The notes beneath the pieces were generated by a model. It had not been told where the DNA came from. It did not search any database and saw only the letters and a list, made by a program, of their open reading frames with translations. Of a DNA stretch of 64,000 bases, positions 1 to 8,352 are shown in pieces. The DNA comes from Alphaproteobacteria bacterium (GTDB taxonomy: Bacteria > Pseudomonadota > Alphaproteobacteria > Rhizobiales > Xanthobacteraceae): the NCBI GenBank assembly GCA_005884765.1, contig VAZV01000167.1, forward strand, positions 1 to 64,000, in the 5' to 3' direction. Within the stretch, counting starts at the first letter, position 1; each line of letters opens with the position of its first letter. The translations under genes and the position numbers were made by a program.

Positions 1-867
1 TGTGACGAGCAGGGCCTCCTGCGAGGAGAGTTTCAACACGGTCTTGCCGAAGGTCGGCGTATAGACGGTGACGAAGTAGAAGGTCGTGGTGGTCAAAATG
101 GCGATCATCATGCCGAGGATGACGATGCGCCAGTTGGCGAGCGCGGAGGCGAATACTTCGCTTGCGGTCGGATGTTTCTTCATTTTCAGAAACTCAGGAG
201 TTTCCTCCAGCGTCCGGCGCAGCAAGAAGATGAAGGGAATGATGAGGCAGCCGACGAAGAATGGAATGCGCCATTTGGCAACTCCGCCTCCACCAAGGAA
301 GCCCATCACAGTATCGCCCGGAATAGCCTCACTAAGCACGAAGCCGAGGATCGCGGCGACGAAGATTGCGACCTGTTGGCTGGCCGACTGAAACGAGGTG
401 TAGAAGCCTCTGTTGCCCGGGGTGGAAATTTCGGCCAGGTACACTGAGACGCCGCCGAGCTCGACGCCGGCAGAAAATCCCTGTAGCAGCCGGCCGATCA
501 GCACGATGACCGGCGCGGCGATGCCGATCGTCGCGTAGGTCGGGCAGAAGGTGATCACCACGGTACCGAACGCCATGATGGTGAGCGTCACGATCAGCCC
601 CTGGCGGCGACCGATGCGGTCGATGTAGGATCCGAGTACGATGGCGCCGACGGGGCGCATCAGCGCGCCGAGCCAGAACACGCCAAAGGCGTTCAGCAGC
701 GCCGCGGTTTCGTTTTCGGACGGAAAAAACGCTTTCGCAATTGCGCTGGCGTAAAAGCCGAACAGGAAGAAGTCGAACTGCTCGAGGAAATTGCCGCTGG
801 TCGCGCGCAGGATGGCGCCGATGCGTGATTTGATCTGCGGTACTTCGGAACTACCTGGCTGCGACAT
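1..867 (-). CDS. MHS-family (citrate/tricarballylate-type) MFS proton symporter, C-terminus cut by window
   Basis: An open frame of 289 codons starts at ATG 867 and runs off the left edge. It reads as the N-terminal two thirds of a major facilitator of the metabolite:H+ symporter family. Supporting stretches are [20 protein letters not shown] in the first helix, the loop motif [12 protein letters not shown] after helix 2, and [20 protein letters not shown] in the fourth to fifth helix region, which is characteristic of citrate and tricarballylate symporters. The protein sits in the inner membrane and should co-transport a di- or tricarboxylate with protons. A GcvA-like LysR gene lies 141 bp upstream on the same strand and is a candidate regulator. 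The exact substrate cannot be read from sequence. Confidence 0.88.
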   Translation of the reverse strand, partial: MSQPGSSEVPQIKSRIGAILRATSGNFLEQFDFFLFGFYASAIAKAFFPSENETAALLNAFGVFWLGALMRPVGAIVLGSYIDRIGRRQGLIVTLTIMAFGTVVITFCPTYATIGIAAPVIVLIGRLLQGFSAGVELGGVSVYLAEISTPGNRGFYTSFQSASQQVAIFVAAILGFVLSEAIPGDTVMGFLGGGGVAKWRIPFFVGCLIIPFIFLLRRTLEETPEFLKMKKHPTASEVFASALANWRIVILGMMIAILTTTTFYFVTVYTPTFGKTVLKLSSQEALLVT

Positions 868-1008
868 GAACGCGTCCCCCGTTTTCGATGCAGCCTTTGC
901 GAAAAACCGTTCTCGCCGGCTGGCTCTAGTGTGGCCAGGCAATGTGCCATGCCGGCGCAGCGCGACCAACCGCAAATCTCTGGTTCTGTGGCTAAAAAGG
1001 CCGATGAT

Positions 1009-1926
1009 TCAGGATTTGCTCTGGGCCGAGGCCGCCAGCCATTGCCGGAATGCGTGAAGTTTTGGCGAATCCGCGCGCGCCTCCGGCGAAACCAGATAGA
1101 ATCCGGCATCCGCCGGCAGCGCGATCTGAAACGGAACCACGAGCCGTCCCTTGGCGATATCGTCCTGGACGTAGGAGGTCCGCCCTACTGCGACGCCAAT
1201 GCCGTCGATCGCCGCCTGCACGGTCATGAACATCAGGTCGAACGTGACGCCTGGCTGCTTGGAAATATCCGCGGGCAGGCCGGCGGCCGTCAGCCACAGC
1301 CGCCAGTCGTCGCTATTAGTGTTGCTGGTGTGCAGCAGCACTTGATCCTTCAGGTCTTGCGGACATCGCAGCGGCTTGTTGCCATTGACGAGGGCCGGAC
1401 TGCAGACCGGAAAAAGCTCGTCCGCCATCAGCCAGTCGGCGCGAACGCCCGGCCATTGGCCGCGGCCATAACGGATCGCGGCATCGACATTGTCGCGCTG
1501 GAAATCGACTAGGCTGGGCGAGGTCGTGATGCGAACGTCGATGCCCGGGTGCGCCTCCTGGAATGCGGAAAGCCGCGGCAGCAGCCATTTTGCCGCCAGC
1601 GACGCGAGCGTGGATACCGTCAGCACATGGCCGTCCTCCTTCCGCATCAGTCGGTCCGTGGCGAGCCGCAAATCGTTGAATGCCGCGCGGACGCCCGGAA
1701 GGTAATCCCTCGCTTCCGGCGTCAATTCCAGCGCGCGGTTCTGCCGGATGAACAGCCGAATCCCGAGCTCTTCCTCCAATCGCCGGATCTGATGGCTGAT
1801 CGCGGTTTGCGTGACATTCAGCTCGGAGGCGGCCTGAGTGAAGCTCAAATGCCGTGCGGCAGCCTCGAAGGCCCGTAACCCGTTGAGCGAAGGCAGCCTG
1901 GCGCTCATTTTCCCATTCTTTTCCAC
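1009..1926 (-). CDS. LysR-family transcriptional regulator, GcvA-like
   Basis: A 305-residue protein with an N-terminal winged helix-turn-helix at about residues 12-70 (LRAFEAAARHLSFTQAASEL, then TQTAISHQIRRLEEELG) and a LysR substrate-binding domain from about residue 95 to the end. The form RLPSLNGLRAFEAAARHLSF is typical of the GcvA subgroup. An internal ATG at 1908 (MSARLPSLNG) is an alternative start that fits the family length equally well. The gene lies upstream of the MHS symporter on the same strand and faces away from the DUF1127 gene. The likely role is ligand-responsive control of the symporter, which is an inference from position. Confidence 0.9.
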   Translation of the reverse strand: MEKNGKMSARLPSLNGLRAFEAAARHLSFTQAASELNVTQTAISHQIRRLEEELGIRLFIRQNRALELTPEARDYLPGVRAAFNDLRLATDRLMRKEDGHVLTVSTLASLAAKWLLPRLSAFQEAHPGIDVRITTSPSLVDFQRDNVDAAIRYGRGQWPGVRADWLMADELFPVCSPALVNGNKPLRCPQDLKDQVLLHTSNTNSDDWRLWLTAAGLPADISKQPGVTFDLMFMTVQAAIDGIGVAVGRTSYVQDDIAKGRLVVPFQIALPADAGFYLVSPEARADSPKLHAFRQWLAASAQSKS

Positions 1927-2037
1927 GTTTTCCCGCTTACATGAGTTTATATCATGCGAAGCGGTACAAAGTGTCGTTTGTCGAAAACCCGAAACGCCCA
2001 GATATTAGCTGCAACAATTTAGTTATAGGAGACGAAA

Positions 2038-2241
2038 ATGTCCACTTGCACACATGAAACGATGAGAAATCATCATGGTACGGGGCTTTTCACACAGCTC
2101 AGCGATACCTTCCACACTTGGCGCGACCGCGTGCGGCAGCGCCGCGAGCTGGCGCGATGGACGGACCGCGACCTGCATGATGTCGGACTTTCCTGGAGCG
2201 ACATCGTGAACGAGGCCGAGAAACCCTTCTGGCGGGCTTGA
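2038..2241 (+). CDS. DUF1127 (YjiS-like) small protein
   Basis: A 67-residue protein with the DUF1127 core W-RDRVRQRRELARWTDRDLHDVGLSWSDI, which is very arginine-rich and ends in the conserved LxDIGLSRxDI-like segment. A good ribosome binding site (AGGAGA) lies 6-11 nt before the ATG. In alphaproteobacteria such short proteins are linked to RNA turnover and to phosphate or carbon metabolism, but no specific role can be assigned here. A hairpin terminator follows directly, so it is probably monocistronic. Confidence 0.85.
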   Translation: MSTCTHETMRNHHGTGLFTQLSDTFHTWRDRVRQRRELARWTDRDLHDVGLSWSDIVNEAEKPFWRA

Positions 2242-2251
2242 ATAGCCGCCA

Positions 2252-2292
2252 GGCCGGCGTTGCTCGCGACGGGACGCCGGCCGCCTTTCTTC
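2252..2292 (+). terminator. Rho-independent terminator after the DUF1127 gene
   Basis: A perfect 9-bp stem GGCCGGCGT / ACGCCGGCC (2252-2260 and 2274-2282) with a 13-nt loop is followed by GCCTTTCTTC. It lies just downstream of the DUF1127 stop. It also argues that the next gene starts at 2314, not at an in-frame ATG at 2260 inside this hairpin. Confidence 0.6.
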
Positions 2293-2313
2293 GGGATTGA
2301 GAGTGAGCCTGCC

Positions 2314-2937
2314 ATGACCACCCTACGTTTTGACGATCTCCGGCAATATTCGGATGTGCTGCGTTCGCGCAGCGGTGATCTGGTGACGATCCGTTTCGTC
2401 GAGCCGCGCGATGCCGAGGAATTGCAGAACTACTTTCGCTCGCTCTCGACAGGCTCCCGCTATAACCGCTTCCTTGGCGCCATGAGCGAGCTGTCCAAAT
2501 CGCAACTGGAGCATTTCACTCACGTCGGCGAAGGTGAGCGCTTCAGCGTCGTCGCCACCATGAATGTCGACGGTTTCGAGACCATTGTCGGCGAAGCCCG
2601 CTACGCATTCCACGCCGATGCTGGAAGTCTCGAATTTGGTCTTTCGATCCACGACCGCTGGCAGGGCCACGGCATCGGATCGTCACTCCTGAGGAACTTG
2701 GAATGCCGCGCCGCCGCATTTGGCGCCGAGCGCCTGTTCGGCGATACGCTGCGTTCCAATGATGCCATGATCGCTCTCGCCAAGAGATCCGGCTACGCCT
2801 TCACGCACAATCCGGACGACTGGAAGCTGGTGCGGTTTGAGAAGCACATCGACGCTGCGCCAAAGGATATTCCCTGTGCGAGCTGGAAGCTCGCGGCTGC
2901 CTCGCGCCAAGCCTCTCCCTCCCTGGTCGTAGGCTGA
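2314..2937 (+). CDS. GNAT-family N-acetyltransferase
   Basis: A 207-residue GNAT acetyltransferase. The N-terminal half carries TIRFVEPRDAEELQNYFRSL and an SRYNRFLG stretch that is common in acetyltransferases of this type. The acetyl-CoA pyrophosphate-binding motif (Q/R-x-x-G-x-G/A) is seen as RWQGHGIGSSLL near residue 120. The start at ATG 2314 is preceded by a GAGAGTGAG purine tract, whereas the upstream in-frame ATG lies inside a terminator hairpin. The acceptor substrate (protein, polyamine or small molecule) is unknown. Confidence 0.88.
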   Translation: MTTLRFDDLRQYSDVLRSRSGDLVTIRFVEPRDAEELQNYFRSLSTGSRYNRFLGAMSELSKSQLEHFTHVGEGERFSVVATMNVDGFETIVGEARYAFHADAGSLEFGLSIHDRWQGHGIGSSLLRNLECRAAAFGAERLFGDTLRSNDAMIALAKRSGYAFTHNPDDWKLVRFEKHIDAAPKDIPCASWKLAAASRQASPSLVVG

Positions 2938-2947
2938 CAAAACTGGA

Positions 2948-2980
2948 GCCCGGTTCTGATTGTACCGGGCCCGTCTTTCT
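2948..2980. terminator. Terminator hairpin between convergent genes
   Basis: A stem GCCCGGT / ACCGGGC (2948-2954 and 2964-2970) is followed on the plus strand by CCGTCTTTCTTTCC. It lies between the GNAT stop and the convergent crotonase stop and can serve the plus-strand gene. Confidence 0.55.
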
Positions 2981-2989
2981 TTCCTCAGA

Positions 2990-3820
2990 TCAGCTTCCCT
3001 TAAACACCGCCTTGCGCTTCTCGATGAAGGCCTGCACGGCTTCGCGGTGATCGGCTGTCGTCGTCAGGCGGACCAGGCGCTCGGCTTCGTGGTCGCGTGC
3101 GGTCGCAAAATCGAACAGCAGGGCTTCGTCGAGATTGTCCTTCATGTAGCGCAACGCCAGCGTCGGCCCTTCCGCCATCGATTTCGCGAACGCAAAGGCT
3201 TCTTGCTGCAGCCTGTCATCCGGCACTACGCGGTTGAAGAGGCCAATCCTCTCGCATCTTTCGGCATCGACCCTTTCGGCGGTAAACATCAATTCGCGTG
3301 CCCGCGCTGTGCCGACCAGCCGCGTCAACAACCAGGCAATGCCGTAGTCGCCGCTGAGCGCAAGGCGCAGATAGCCGGTCGAAACGAATGCCGAGCTCGC
3401 GGCGATGCGGATGTCGCAGGCCATAGCGATGGCGAGACCTGCGCCTGCCGCAGGGCCGGGCAACGCCGCGATGGTCGGCTTGCGTACCGAGATCAGCGCG
3501 CCGGTCAGCAAGCGCTGGCGTTCCTGAAGATCCGCGACCTTCTCGTCATAGGACATTTCCAGCTTCTTCTTGTCGCGATGGGCGCCCATGCCCTTGACGT
3601 CGCCGCCCGAGCAGAACGCCGTGCCGGCGCCGGTGATCAGGAGTGCGCCGACATCGGGGTTCTCGCCGCAGGTCCTGATCATGGTGCGCAGCGCCGGCGT
3701 GAGATGGTCGGACAGCGAATTGCGCGCCTGCGGCCGGTTCAGCGTGATGATCGCGACGCGGTCCCGGATCACGCAGAGAAGTTCATCGGTGCCGGTATCG
3801 ATGGTGATTTCGGTTGTCAT
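2990..3820 (-). CDS. Enoyl-CoA hydratase/isomerase (crotonase) family protein lacking both hydratase glutamates
   Basis: A 276-residue crotonase-fold protein. It has the ALLITGAGTAFCSGGDVKGM oxyanion-hole segment at about residues 55-75 and GPAAGAGLAIAMACDIRIA at about 110. The start is ATG 3820, with GGGAGATCAC immediately upstream. In classical enoyl-CoA hydratase the catalytic pair (Glu144/Glu164 in rat) sits in GCELAM and QPEI. Here the same places read GLAIAM and STGY, so neither acid is present. Hydratase activity is therefore doubtful, and an isomerase, thioesterase or other CoA reaction is more likely. It is followed on the same strand by a region of catabolic genes but has no clear operon partner. 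Confidence 0.85.
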   Translation of the reverse strand: MTTEITIDTGTDELLCVIRDRVAIITLNRPQARNSLSDHLTPALRTMIRTCGENPDVGALLITGAGTAFCSGGDVKGMGAHRDKKKLEMSYDEKVADLQERQRLLTGALISVRKPTIAALPGPAAGAGLAIAMACDIRIAASSAFVSTGYLRLALSGDYGIAWLLTRLVGTARARELMFTAERVDAERCERIGLFNRVVPDDRLQQEAFAFAKSMAEGPTLALRYMKDNLDEALLFDFATARDHEAERLVRLTTTADHREAVQAFIEKRKAVFKGS

Positions 3821-3837
3821 GTGATCTCCCGTTTCTC

Positions 3838-3960
3838 CGTCATTGCGAGGAGCCAACGGGTCGCGCGAATGCGCGCCCGATGACAGGTTCTGCGACGAAG
3901 CAATCCATTCTTTCTTGTTGTGCGGGCGGCATGGATTGCTTCGCTTCGCTCGCAATGACG
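3838..3960. repeat. Palindromic intergenic repeat, family 1 copy a
   Basis: The element begins CGTCATTGCGAGGAGCCAAC and ends TTCGCTTCGCTCGCAATGACG. It has inverted ends and a conserved core GGGTCGCGCGAATGCGCGCC followed by CGATGACAGG. Closely related copies lie at 34270-34387 and 39121-39238, with a partial copy at 13723-13764. The element can fold into a long hairpin and lies between two minus-strand genes. Confidence 0.8.
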
Positions 3961-3988
3961 ACGGGGAAGATGCTCGCGCATCGTGTGT

Positions 3989-4690
3989 TCAAAACTTCTC
4001 GACCCAGGGCCGCAGTTCGACCTCCCAGCTCCACGCGCTGCGCGGCTGCTGCAGCACATTCCAGTAGCTGAACGCAATCGCGTCAGGATCGAGCATCGAA
4101 TCCGGTCGGTCAGGCGCCTCGCTGCGGACCGCGCTGCGGATGCCGCCATCTATCACAAAGTGTGCGATATGAATGCCCTGCGGCGACAATTCCCGTGCCA
4201 TGCTTTGGGCGAGGCCACGCAGCGCGAACTTGCCCATCGCGAACGGTGCCGATTGCGCGTACCCCTTGACGCTCGCGGACGCGCCCGTGAACAGGATCGC
4301 GCCGTGCTTGTTGGGCAACATCCGTTTTGCGGCCTGTTGCGCCACCAGGAAGCCGCCGAAGGCGCTTACTGCGATGGCATTCGCGACATCCGCCGCCGCC
4401 AGGTCGACGAAAGTACCGCGCGCTCGCCCGCTGGCATTGTAGACCACAAGATCAGGTGTCGCGATCTCGCGCTCCACCAGACCGAACAGCCGCTCGACCT
4501 CTTCAGGCTCGGTGGCGTTGCAGGCAAATGCACGCGCGCCGGTCTCGGTGCAGAGCGCACCGAGCTTTTCGATTTTTCGCGCGGCGAGCGCGACACGAAT
4601 GCCTTGGCGCGCGAACAGCCGCGCCAGCGATGCGCTCAAGCCTTCGCCGGCGCCGACGATGAGAGCGGTCTTGTATTTCGGCGTTTCCAT
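3989..4690 (-). CDS. SDR-family oxidoreductase with Phe in place of the catalytic Tyr
   Basis: A 233-residue Rossmann protein. The cofactor motif is ALIVGAGEGLSASLARLFAR at about residues 8-27, and an NAS segment (VVYNASG) follows near residue 85. The classical YxxxK catalytic motif reads PFAMGKFALRGL, so the tyrosine is replaced by phenylalanine while the lysine stays. The start is ATG 4690, preceded by GAGGAAACACACC. This subgroup, with a C-terminal AHFVIDGGI segment, is widespread in proteobacteria, but its reaction is not known to me. It may bind a nucleotide without acting as a normal alcohol dehydrogenase. Confidence 0.85.
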   Translation of the reverse strand: METPKYKTALIVGAGEGLSASLARLFARQGIRVALAARKIEKLGALCTETGARAFACNATEPEEVERLFGLVEREIATPDLVVYNASGRARGTFVDLAAADVANAIAVSAFGGFLVAQQAAKRMLPNKHGAILFTGASASVKGYAQSAPFAMGKFALRGLAQSMARELSPQGIHIAHFVIDGGIRSAVRSEAPDRPDSMLDPDAIAFSYWNVLQQPRSAWSWEVELRPWVEKF

Positions 4691-4951
4691 GGTGTGTTTC
4701 CTCAAGCGGCAGGAAGACCATATCTAGGCGCGCAATCCGGCGAGGCAACCCGCGGCCTCCAGAACTGGGTCGGGCGTAGCTTTGCAGGTACGGCAGCCCA
4801 CCTTGCGCAAATTCCATTGATACGGAACGGCTTTGCAGCGAAAATAGCAGTGGACCTTGACCGCCGGCTCTATCTGGAATGATCTACATCATCCAAAGCG
4901 GCTTGTCGAAAGGCTCGCCATCGACAGGGCGGAACGAACAAGGGATCAACA

Positions 4952-6733
4952 ATGCAACCTCTATCCGGACCTGGTGTGACAGGTAGTGCTGGCCAGTCCG
5001 GATTGCTGGCGCCGGATACGTCGGGGATGAATTTCTACCGCGCCGATCCGGCACTGACCGACCTGTTGCGGATTCATCTGCCCCAGGCGGTCTTCAACCA
5101 TATCGAGCCGCATCTTGACCGGCTGGGTGCGCTCGCCGGTGGTCATCTCGATGAATGCGCGCGCCTCGCCGATCGCCACCCGCCGATCCTGCACCAGCGC
5201 GACCGTTTTGGCCGCGATGTACAGTGGATCGAATATCACCCGGCCTATCGCGAACTGGAGAAAGTCGCATTCGGTGAGTTCGGCATTCACGCGATGTCGA
5301 TCCGCAAGGGCATTCTGGGCTGGGGCGACAGATACCCTGTTGTCGCCAAGCACGCATTTACGTTTTTGTTCAATCAGGCCGAGTTCGGCCTCGGCTGCCC
5401 GATCAATGTCACCGACGGCTGCGCCAAGCTGTTGGCGAATTTCGGCAGCGATGCGCTGAAGGCAAAATATCTCGACGGCCTGACCCAGACCGACATGAGC
5501 AAGCTTACCCAAGGCGGTCAGTTCATGACCGAGAAGGAAGGTGGCTCCGACGTCGGCAAGCTGACGACATCCGCCGTGCAAGAGGGCGATCATTGGCGTC
5601 TGTCAGGCGAGAAATGGTTCTGCTCCAACGCCGACGCCGAAGTGGTAATGCTGCTGGCGCGGCCGCAAGGCGCCGAAGCCGGTACCCGCGGTGTCGGCCT
5701 GTTCCTGATGCCCAGGCACCTTGAGGACGGTTCGCAAAACCACTACCGGATCGTTCGCTTGAAGGACAAGCTCGGCACCCGCTCGATGGCCTCGGGCGAG
5801 ATCAAGCTGGAGGGCGCGATCGCGTATGCGGTAGGAAAGCTCGATCGCGGCTTTGTGCAGATGGCCGAGATGGTGAATTCGTCGCGGCTCTCCAACGGCG
5901 TCAAATCAGCCGCGCTGATGCGCCGCGCCCATCACGACGCGATGACGGTTGCAAGCAATCGCGTGGTGTTTGGAGGCCGCATCGTCGACCTGCCGCTCGG
6001 GCGGCGGCAATTGATGAAGATCGCGCTTGCGACCGAGCAGGCGCTGTCGATGAGTTTCTTGACCGCCGACGCGCTCGACCGCGCGGAAGCCGGCAGCCAG
6101 GATGCGGCCGCGCTTTTGCGCATCCTCACCCCTACCTTGAAATTCCGCGCCACCCGCGATGCCCGAAAAGTCTGCGGCGATGCGCTCGAGATGCGCGGCG
6201 GCATCGGTTACGTCGAGGAATTTGCAACCAGCCGGTTGTTGCGCGACGCCCATCTCGGCTCGATCTGGGAAGGCACCGGCAACATCGTCGCGCTCGATGC
6301 ACTCAAACGCGCGGTCGGCCGTCATGGCGCCGATAGCGCGCTCGCGGCCGATTTGCACGCACGGCTCGACGACAGCGCCAACGTGCCGCAAGCCTGGCGC
6401 GACCGACTGCGCGGTCTCGCCGACCGCGCGGTCGGCTTCGCGCGCGAGGTGGCAAGCCGTGCCGACAATGAGGCCGAGGCACGGCGCGCGACGAGTTTTC
6501 TTTATCATGTCGCAAGCGCGGTGGCGCTTGCCTGGGAAGGCGGGCGTATCCAAGAGATGCGTGGCGATGCACGCAGACTGTTGCTGTCGCGGCTGGTGGT
6601 CGATCACCGGATATCGGCAGGCGATCCGTTCCGGCTTACGGAAAATGCGACGCAGCACGCAATCGCGGGCCATCTGCTCGGCGAGCGTTCGGTCGGGATA
6701 GGCGAGGTTGGCGAATTGCTTGCCGCGACGTAG
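4952..6733 (+). CDS. Acyl-CoA dehydrogenase family protein, AidB/ACAD11-like long form
   Basis: A 593-residue flavoprotein, longer than ordinary acyl-CoA dehydrogenases (380-420). Features in order are an extended N-terminus, QGGQFMTEKEGGSDVG near residue 190 (FAD/substrate loop), WFCSNADAEVVMLLARP, and the C-terminal core GGIGYVEEFATSRLLRDAHL followed by SIWEGTGNI, which keeps the MCAD-type catalytic Glu position. The layout with an additional C-terminal helical region resembles AidB and the bacterial ACAD11-like group. A zinc alcohol dehydrogenase follows after 36 bp on the same strand and is probably co-transcribed. The substrate is not predictable. Confidence 0.88.
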   Translation: MQPLSGPGVTGSAGQSGLLAPDTSGMNFYRADPALTDLLRIHLPQAVFNHIEPHLDRLGALAGGHLDECARLADRHPPILHQRDRFGRDVQWIEYHPAYRELEKVAFGEFGIHAMSIRKGILGWGDRYPVVAKHAFTFLFNQAEFGLGCPINVTDGCAKLLANFGSDALKAKYLDGLTQTDMSKLTQGGQFMTEKEGGSDVGKLTTSAVQEGDHWRLSGEKWFCSNADAEVVMLLARPQGAEAGTRGVGLFLMPRHLEDGSQNHYRIVRLKDKLGTRSMASGEIKLEGAIAYAVGKLDRGFVQMAEMVNSSRLSNGVKSAALMRRAHHDAMTVASNRVVFGGRIVDLPLGRRQLMKIALATEQALSMSFLTADALDRAEAGSQDAAALLRILTPTLKFRATRDARKVCGDALEMRGGIGYVEEFATSRLLRDAHLGSIWEGTGNIVALDALKRAVGRHGADSALAADLHARLDDSANVPQAWRDRLRGLADRAVGFAREVASRADNEAEARRATSFLYHVASAVALAWEGGRIQEMRGDARRLLLSRLVVDHRISAGDPFRLTENATQHAIAGHLLGERSVGIGEVGELLAAT

Positions 6734-6769
6734 GCTGAAGGGCGAAAACAAAGTGATAGGGAGTACCCG

Positions 6770-7858
6770 ATGAAGGCCGCCGTCCTGCACGAAGTCAACA
6801 AGCCTTTGGTCATCGAAGACGTCAGCCTGCCGAATCCGGGCCCTCGTGAGGTCCTGATCCGCACCTCCGTCGCCGGCCTTTGCCACTCCGACCTGCACTT
6901 CATGGAAGGGCTCTATCCGCATCCGCTGCCGGCGGTGCTTGGCCATGAGTCGGCCGGCATCGTCGAGAAGGTCGGCTCCGACGTCAATTACGTGAAGCCC
7001 GGCGATCATGTCGTCACCTGCCTGTCGGTGTTCTGTGGCACCTGCGACAATTGCACGATGGGCCGCACTGTGTTGTGCACCGATACCACGGTGAAGATGC
7101 TGCCCGGCCAGTCCAACCGGCTGTCATGGGCGCGGCCGGAGAAACTCAATCAGTTCCTCAATCTCTCCTCGTTCGCCGAGCAGATGCTGGTGCACGAGAA
7201 CGCCATCGTCAAAATCCGCAAGGACATGCCGCTGGAGCTGGCCGCATTGATCGGCTGCGGCGTCATCACCGGCTATGGCGCGGTGGTGAATACCGCCAAG
7301 GTCGCGCCCGGCGAAAACGTGGTGGTGATTGGCTGCGGCGGCGTCGGCATGGCCGCGATCAATGGCGCGCAGATCGCCGGCGCCGGCCGCATCATCGCGG
7401 TCGATACCAATCCGGCCAAGCTGCAGCTCGCGACCAAGTTGGGGGCGACCGACATCGTCGACCCCAGGAACGGCGACGTCGTACAGCAGGTGCGCGAGCT
7501 CACGGGTGGCGGGGTGCATCATTCGTTCGAGGTGCTGGGCCGCAAGGAGACCGCGGAGCAGGCCTTTGCGATGCTGGCGCCTGGGGGCACTGCGACCATC
7601 GTCGGCATGATCCCGTTCGGCCAGAAGATCGAGCTGCACGGCTTCGATTTCCTGCGCGAGCGCAAGATCCAGGGCTCATCGATGGGCTCGAACCATTTCC
7701 GCGTCGACATGCCTCGCCTGGTCGAGTTCTACATGCGCGGACGGCTGCATCTGGAAGACTGGATCTCGGCCAAACTGAAGCTTTCCGAAATCAACGAAGG
7801 CTTTGCCGAAATGAAGGCCGGCAACACCGTGCGCAGCGTGATCATGTTCGATGCGTGA
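6770..7858 (+). CDS. Zinc-dependent alcohol dehydrogenase (class III-like MDR)
   Basis: A 362-residue medium-chain dehydrogenase. The catalytic zinc ligands are visible as AGLCHSD (Cys), LGHESAG (His-Glu) and IGCGVITGYGA (Cys). The structural zinc lobe is CGTCDNCTMGRTVLC, with spacing CX2CX2CX7C. The NAD site is VVVIGCGGVGMAAINGAQIA near residue 185. An ATG after AGGGAGTACCCG gives a clear start. It most resembles class III-type alcohol dehydrogenases acting on primary alcohols or thiol adducts. Its position just downstream of the long acyl-CoA dehydrogenase suggests a shared catabolic pathway. Confidence 0.9.
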   Translation: MKAAVLHEVNKPLVIEDVSLPNPGPREVLIRTSVAGLCHSDLHFMEGLYPHPLPAVLGHESAGIVEKVGSDVNYVKPGDHVVTCLSVFCGTCDNCTMGRTVLCTDTTVKMLPGQSNRLSWARPEKLNQFLNLSSFAEQMLVHENAIVKIRKDMPLELAALIGCGVITGYGAVVNTAKVAPGENVVVIGCGGVGMAAINGAQIAGAGRIIAVDTNPAKLQLATKLGATDIVDPRNGDVVQQVRELTGGGVHHSFEVLGRKETAEQAFAMLAPGGTATIVGMIPFGQKIELHGFDFLRERKIQGSSMGSNHFRVDMPRLVEFYMRGRLHLEDWISAKLKLSEINEGFAEMKAGNTVRSVIMFDA

Positions 7859-7862
7859 TGCT

Positions 7863-7959
7863 CGTCATTCCGGGGCGCGTCAAAGACGCGAACCCGGAAG
7901 TCTCGAAGTTATGCGGCAAAAGATTCCGGGTTGGCGCTAATGCGCGCCCCGGAATGACG
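7863..7959. repeat. Palindromic intergenic repeat, CGTCATTCCGG family
   Basis: It has 17-bp inverted ends: CGTCATTCCGGGGCGCG on the left and CGCGCCCCGGAATGACG on the right, around an AT-richer loop. It lies between the alcohol dehydrogenase stop and the convergent NTF2-like gene. Confidence 0.75.
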
Positions 7960-7967
7960 CTTGCGCC

Positions 7968-8321
7968 TCACCGCGCCACATGCGCCGAGACCGCGAGCCA
8001 GCGGCCGTTCTGCCTGGCCCAACAGTCGGTATAGCGGCCAACGGCCTGCTCGCCTTCGGGTGTGGTGTAGCGGGTGGCGGCATGGATGATGGCGAAGTCG
8101 CCCAGCACGCGAATCTTGACGTCCTCCGCCCTGAGATCCTTGATCTTCACCGGCGCAGCTGTCTGCTTGAGGAATGCGGCGCGGTCGACCAGGGTTTTGT
8201 CGGGATTGGTGCAGTAAAAATCCTGCGCCAAAATTTCGTCGAAACGTTTGACGTCCGAATTCTGCACCGAGGCGACGTAATCCCGATTGAGCAGCGTCAG
8301 TTCGTCGATGTCCTTGCTCAT
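7968..8321 (-). CDS. SnoaL/NTF2-like (DUF4440-type) protein
   Basis: A 117-residue protein of the NTF2-like alpha+beta barrel fold. It shows LNRDYVASVQNSDVKRFDEI, an AQDFYCTNPDKTLVDRAAFL segment, VRVLGDFAIIHA-like strands and the closing TDCWARQNGRWLAVSAHVAR, which is characteristic of DUF4440/SnoaL-like proteins. The start at ATG 8321 follows GGAGCAAAACGG. It lies 31 bp downstream of the amidase gene on the same strand and could be co-transcribed. No catalytic role can be assigned. Confidence 0.82.
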   Translation of the reverse strand: MSKDIDELTLLNRDYVASVQNSDVKRFDEILAQDFYCTNPDKTLVDRAAFLKQTAAPVKIKDLRAEDVKIRVLGDFAIIHAATRYTTPEGEQAVGRYTDCWARQNGRWLAVSAHVAR

Positions 8322-8352
8322 CCGTTTTGCTCCGTTGTGGCACGAGGCATTC

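Noticed and set aside
5906..7009. 367-codon minus-strand frame
   Set aside because: It is antisense to the long acyl-CoA dehydrogenase and the alcohol dehydrogenase and has no recognisable domain.
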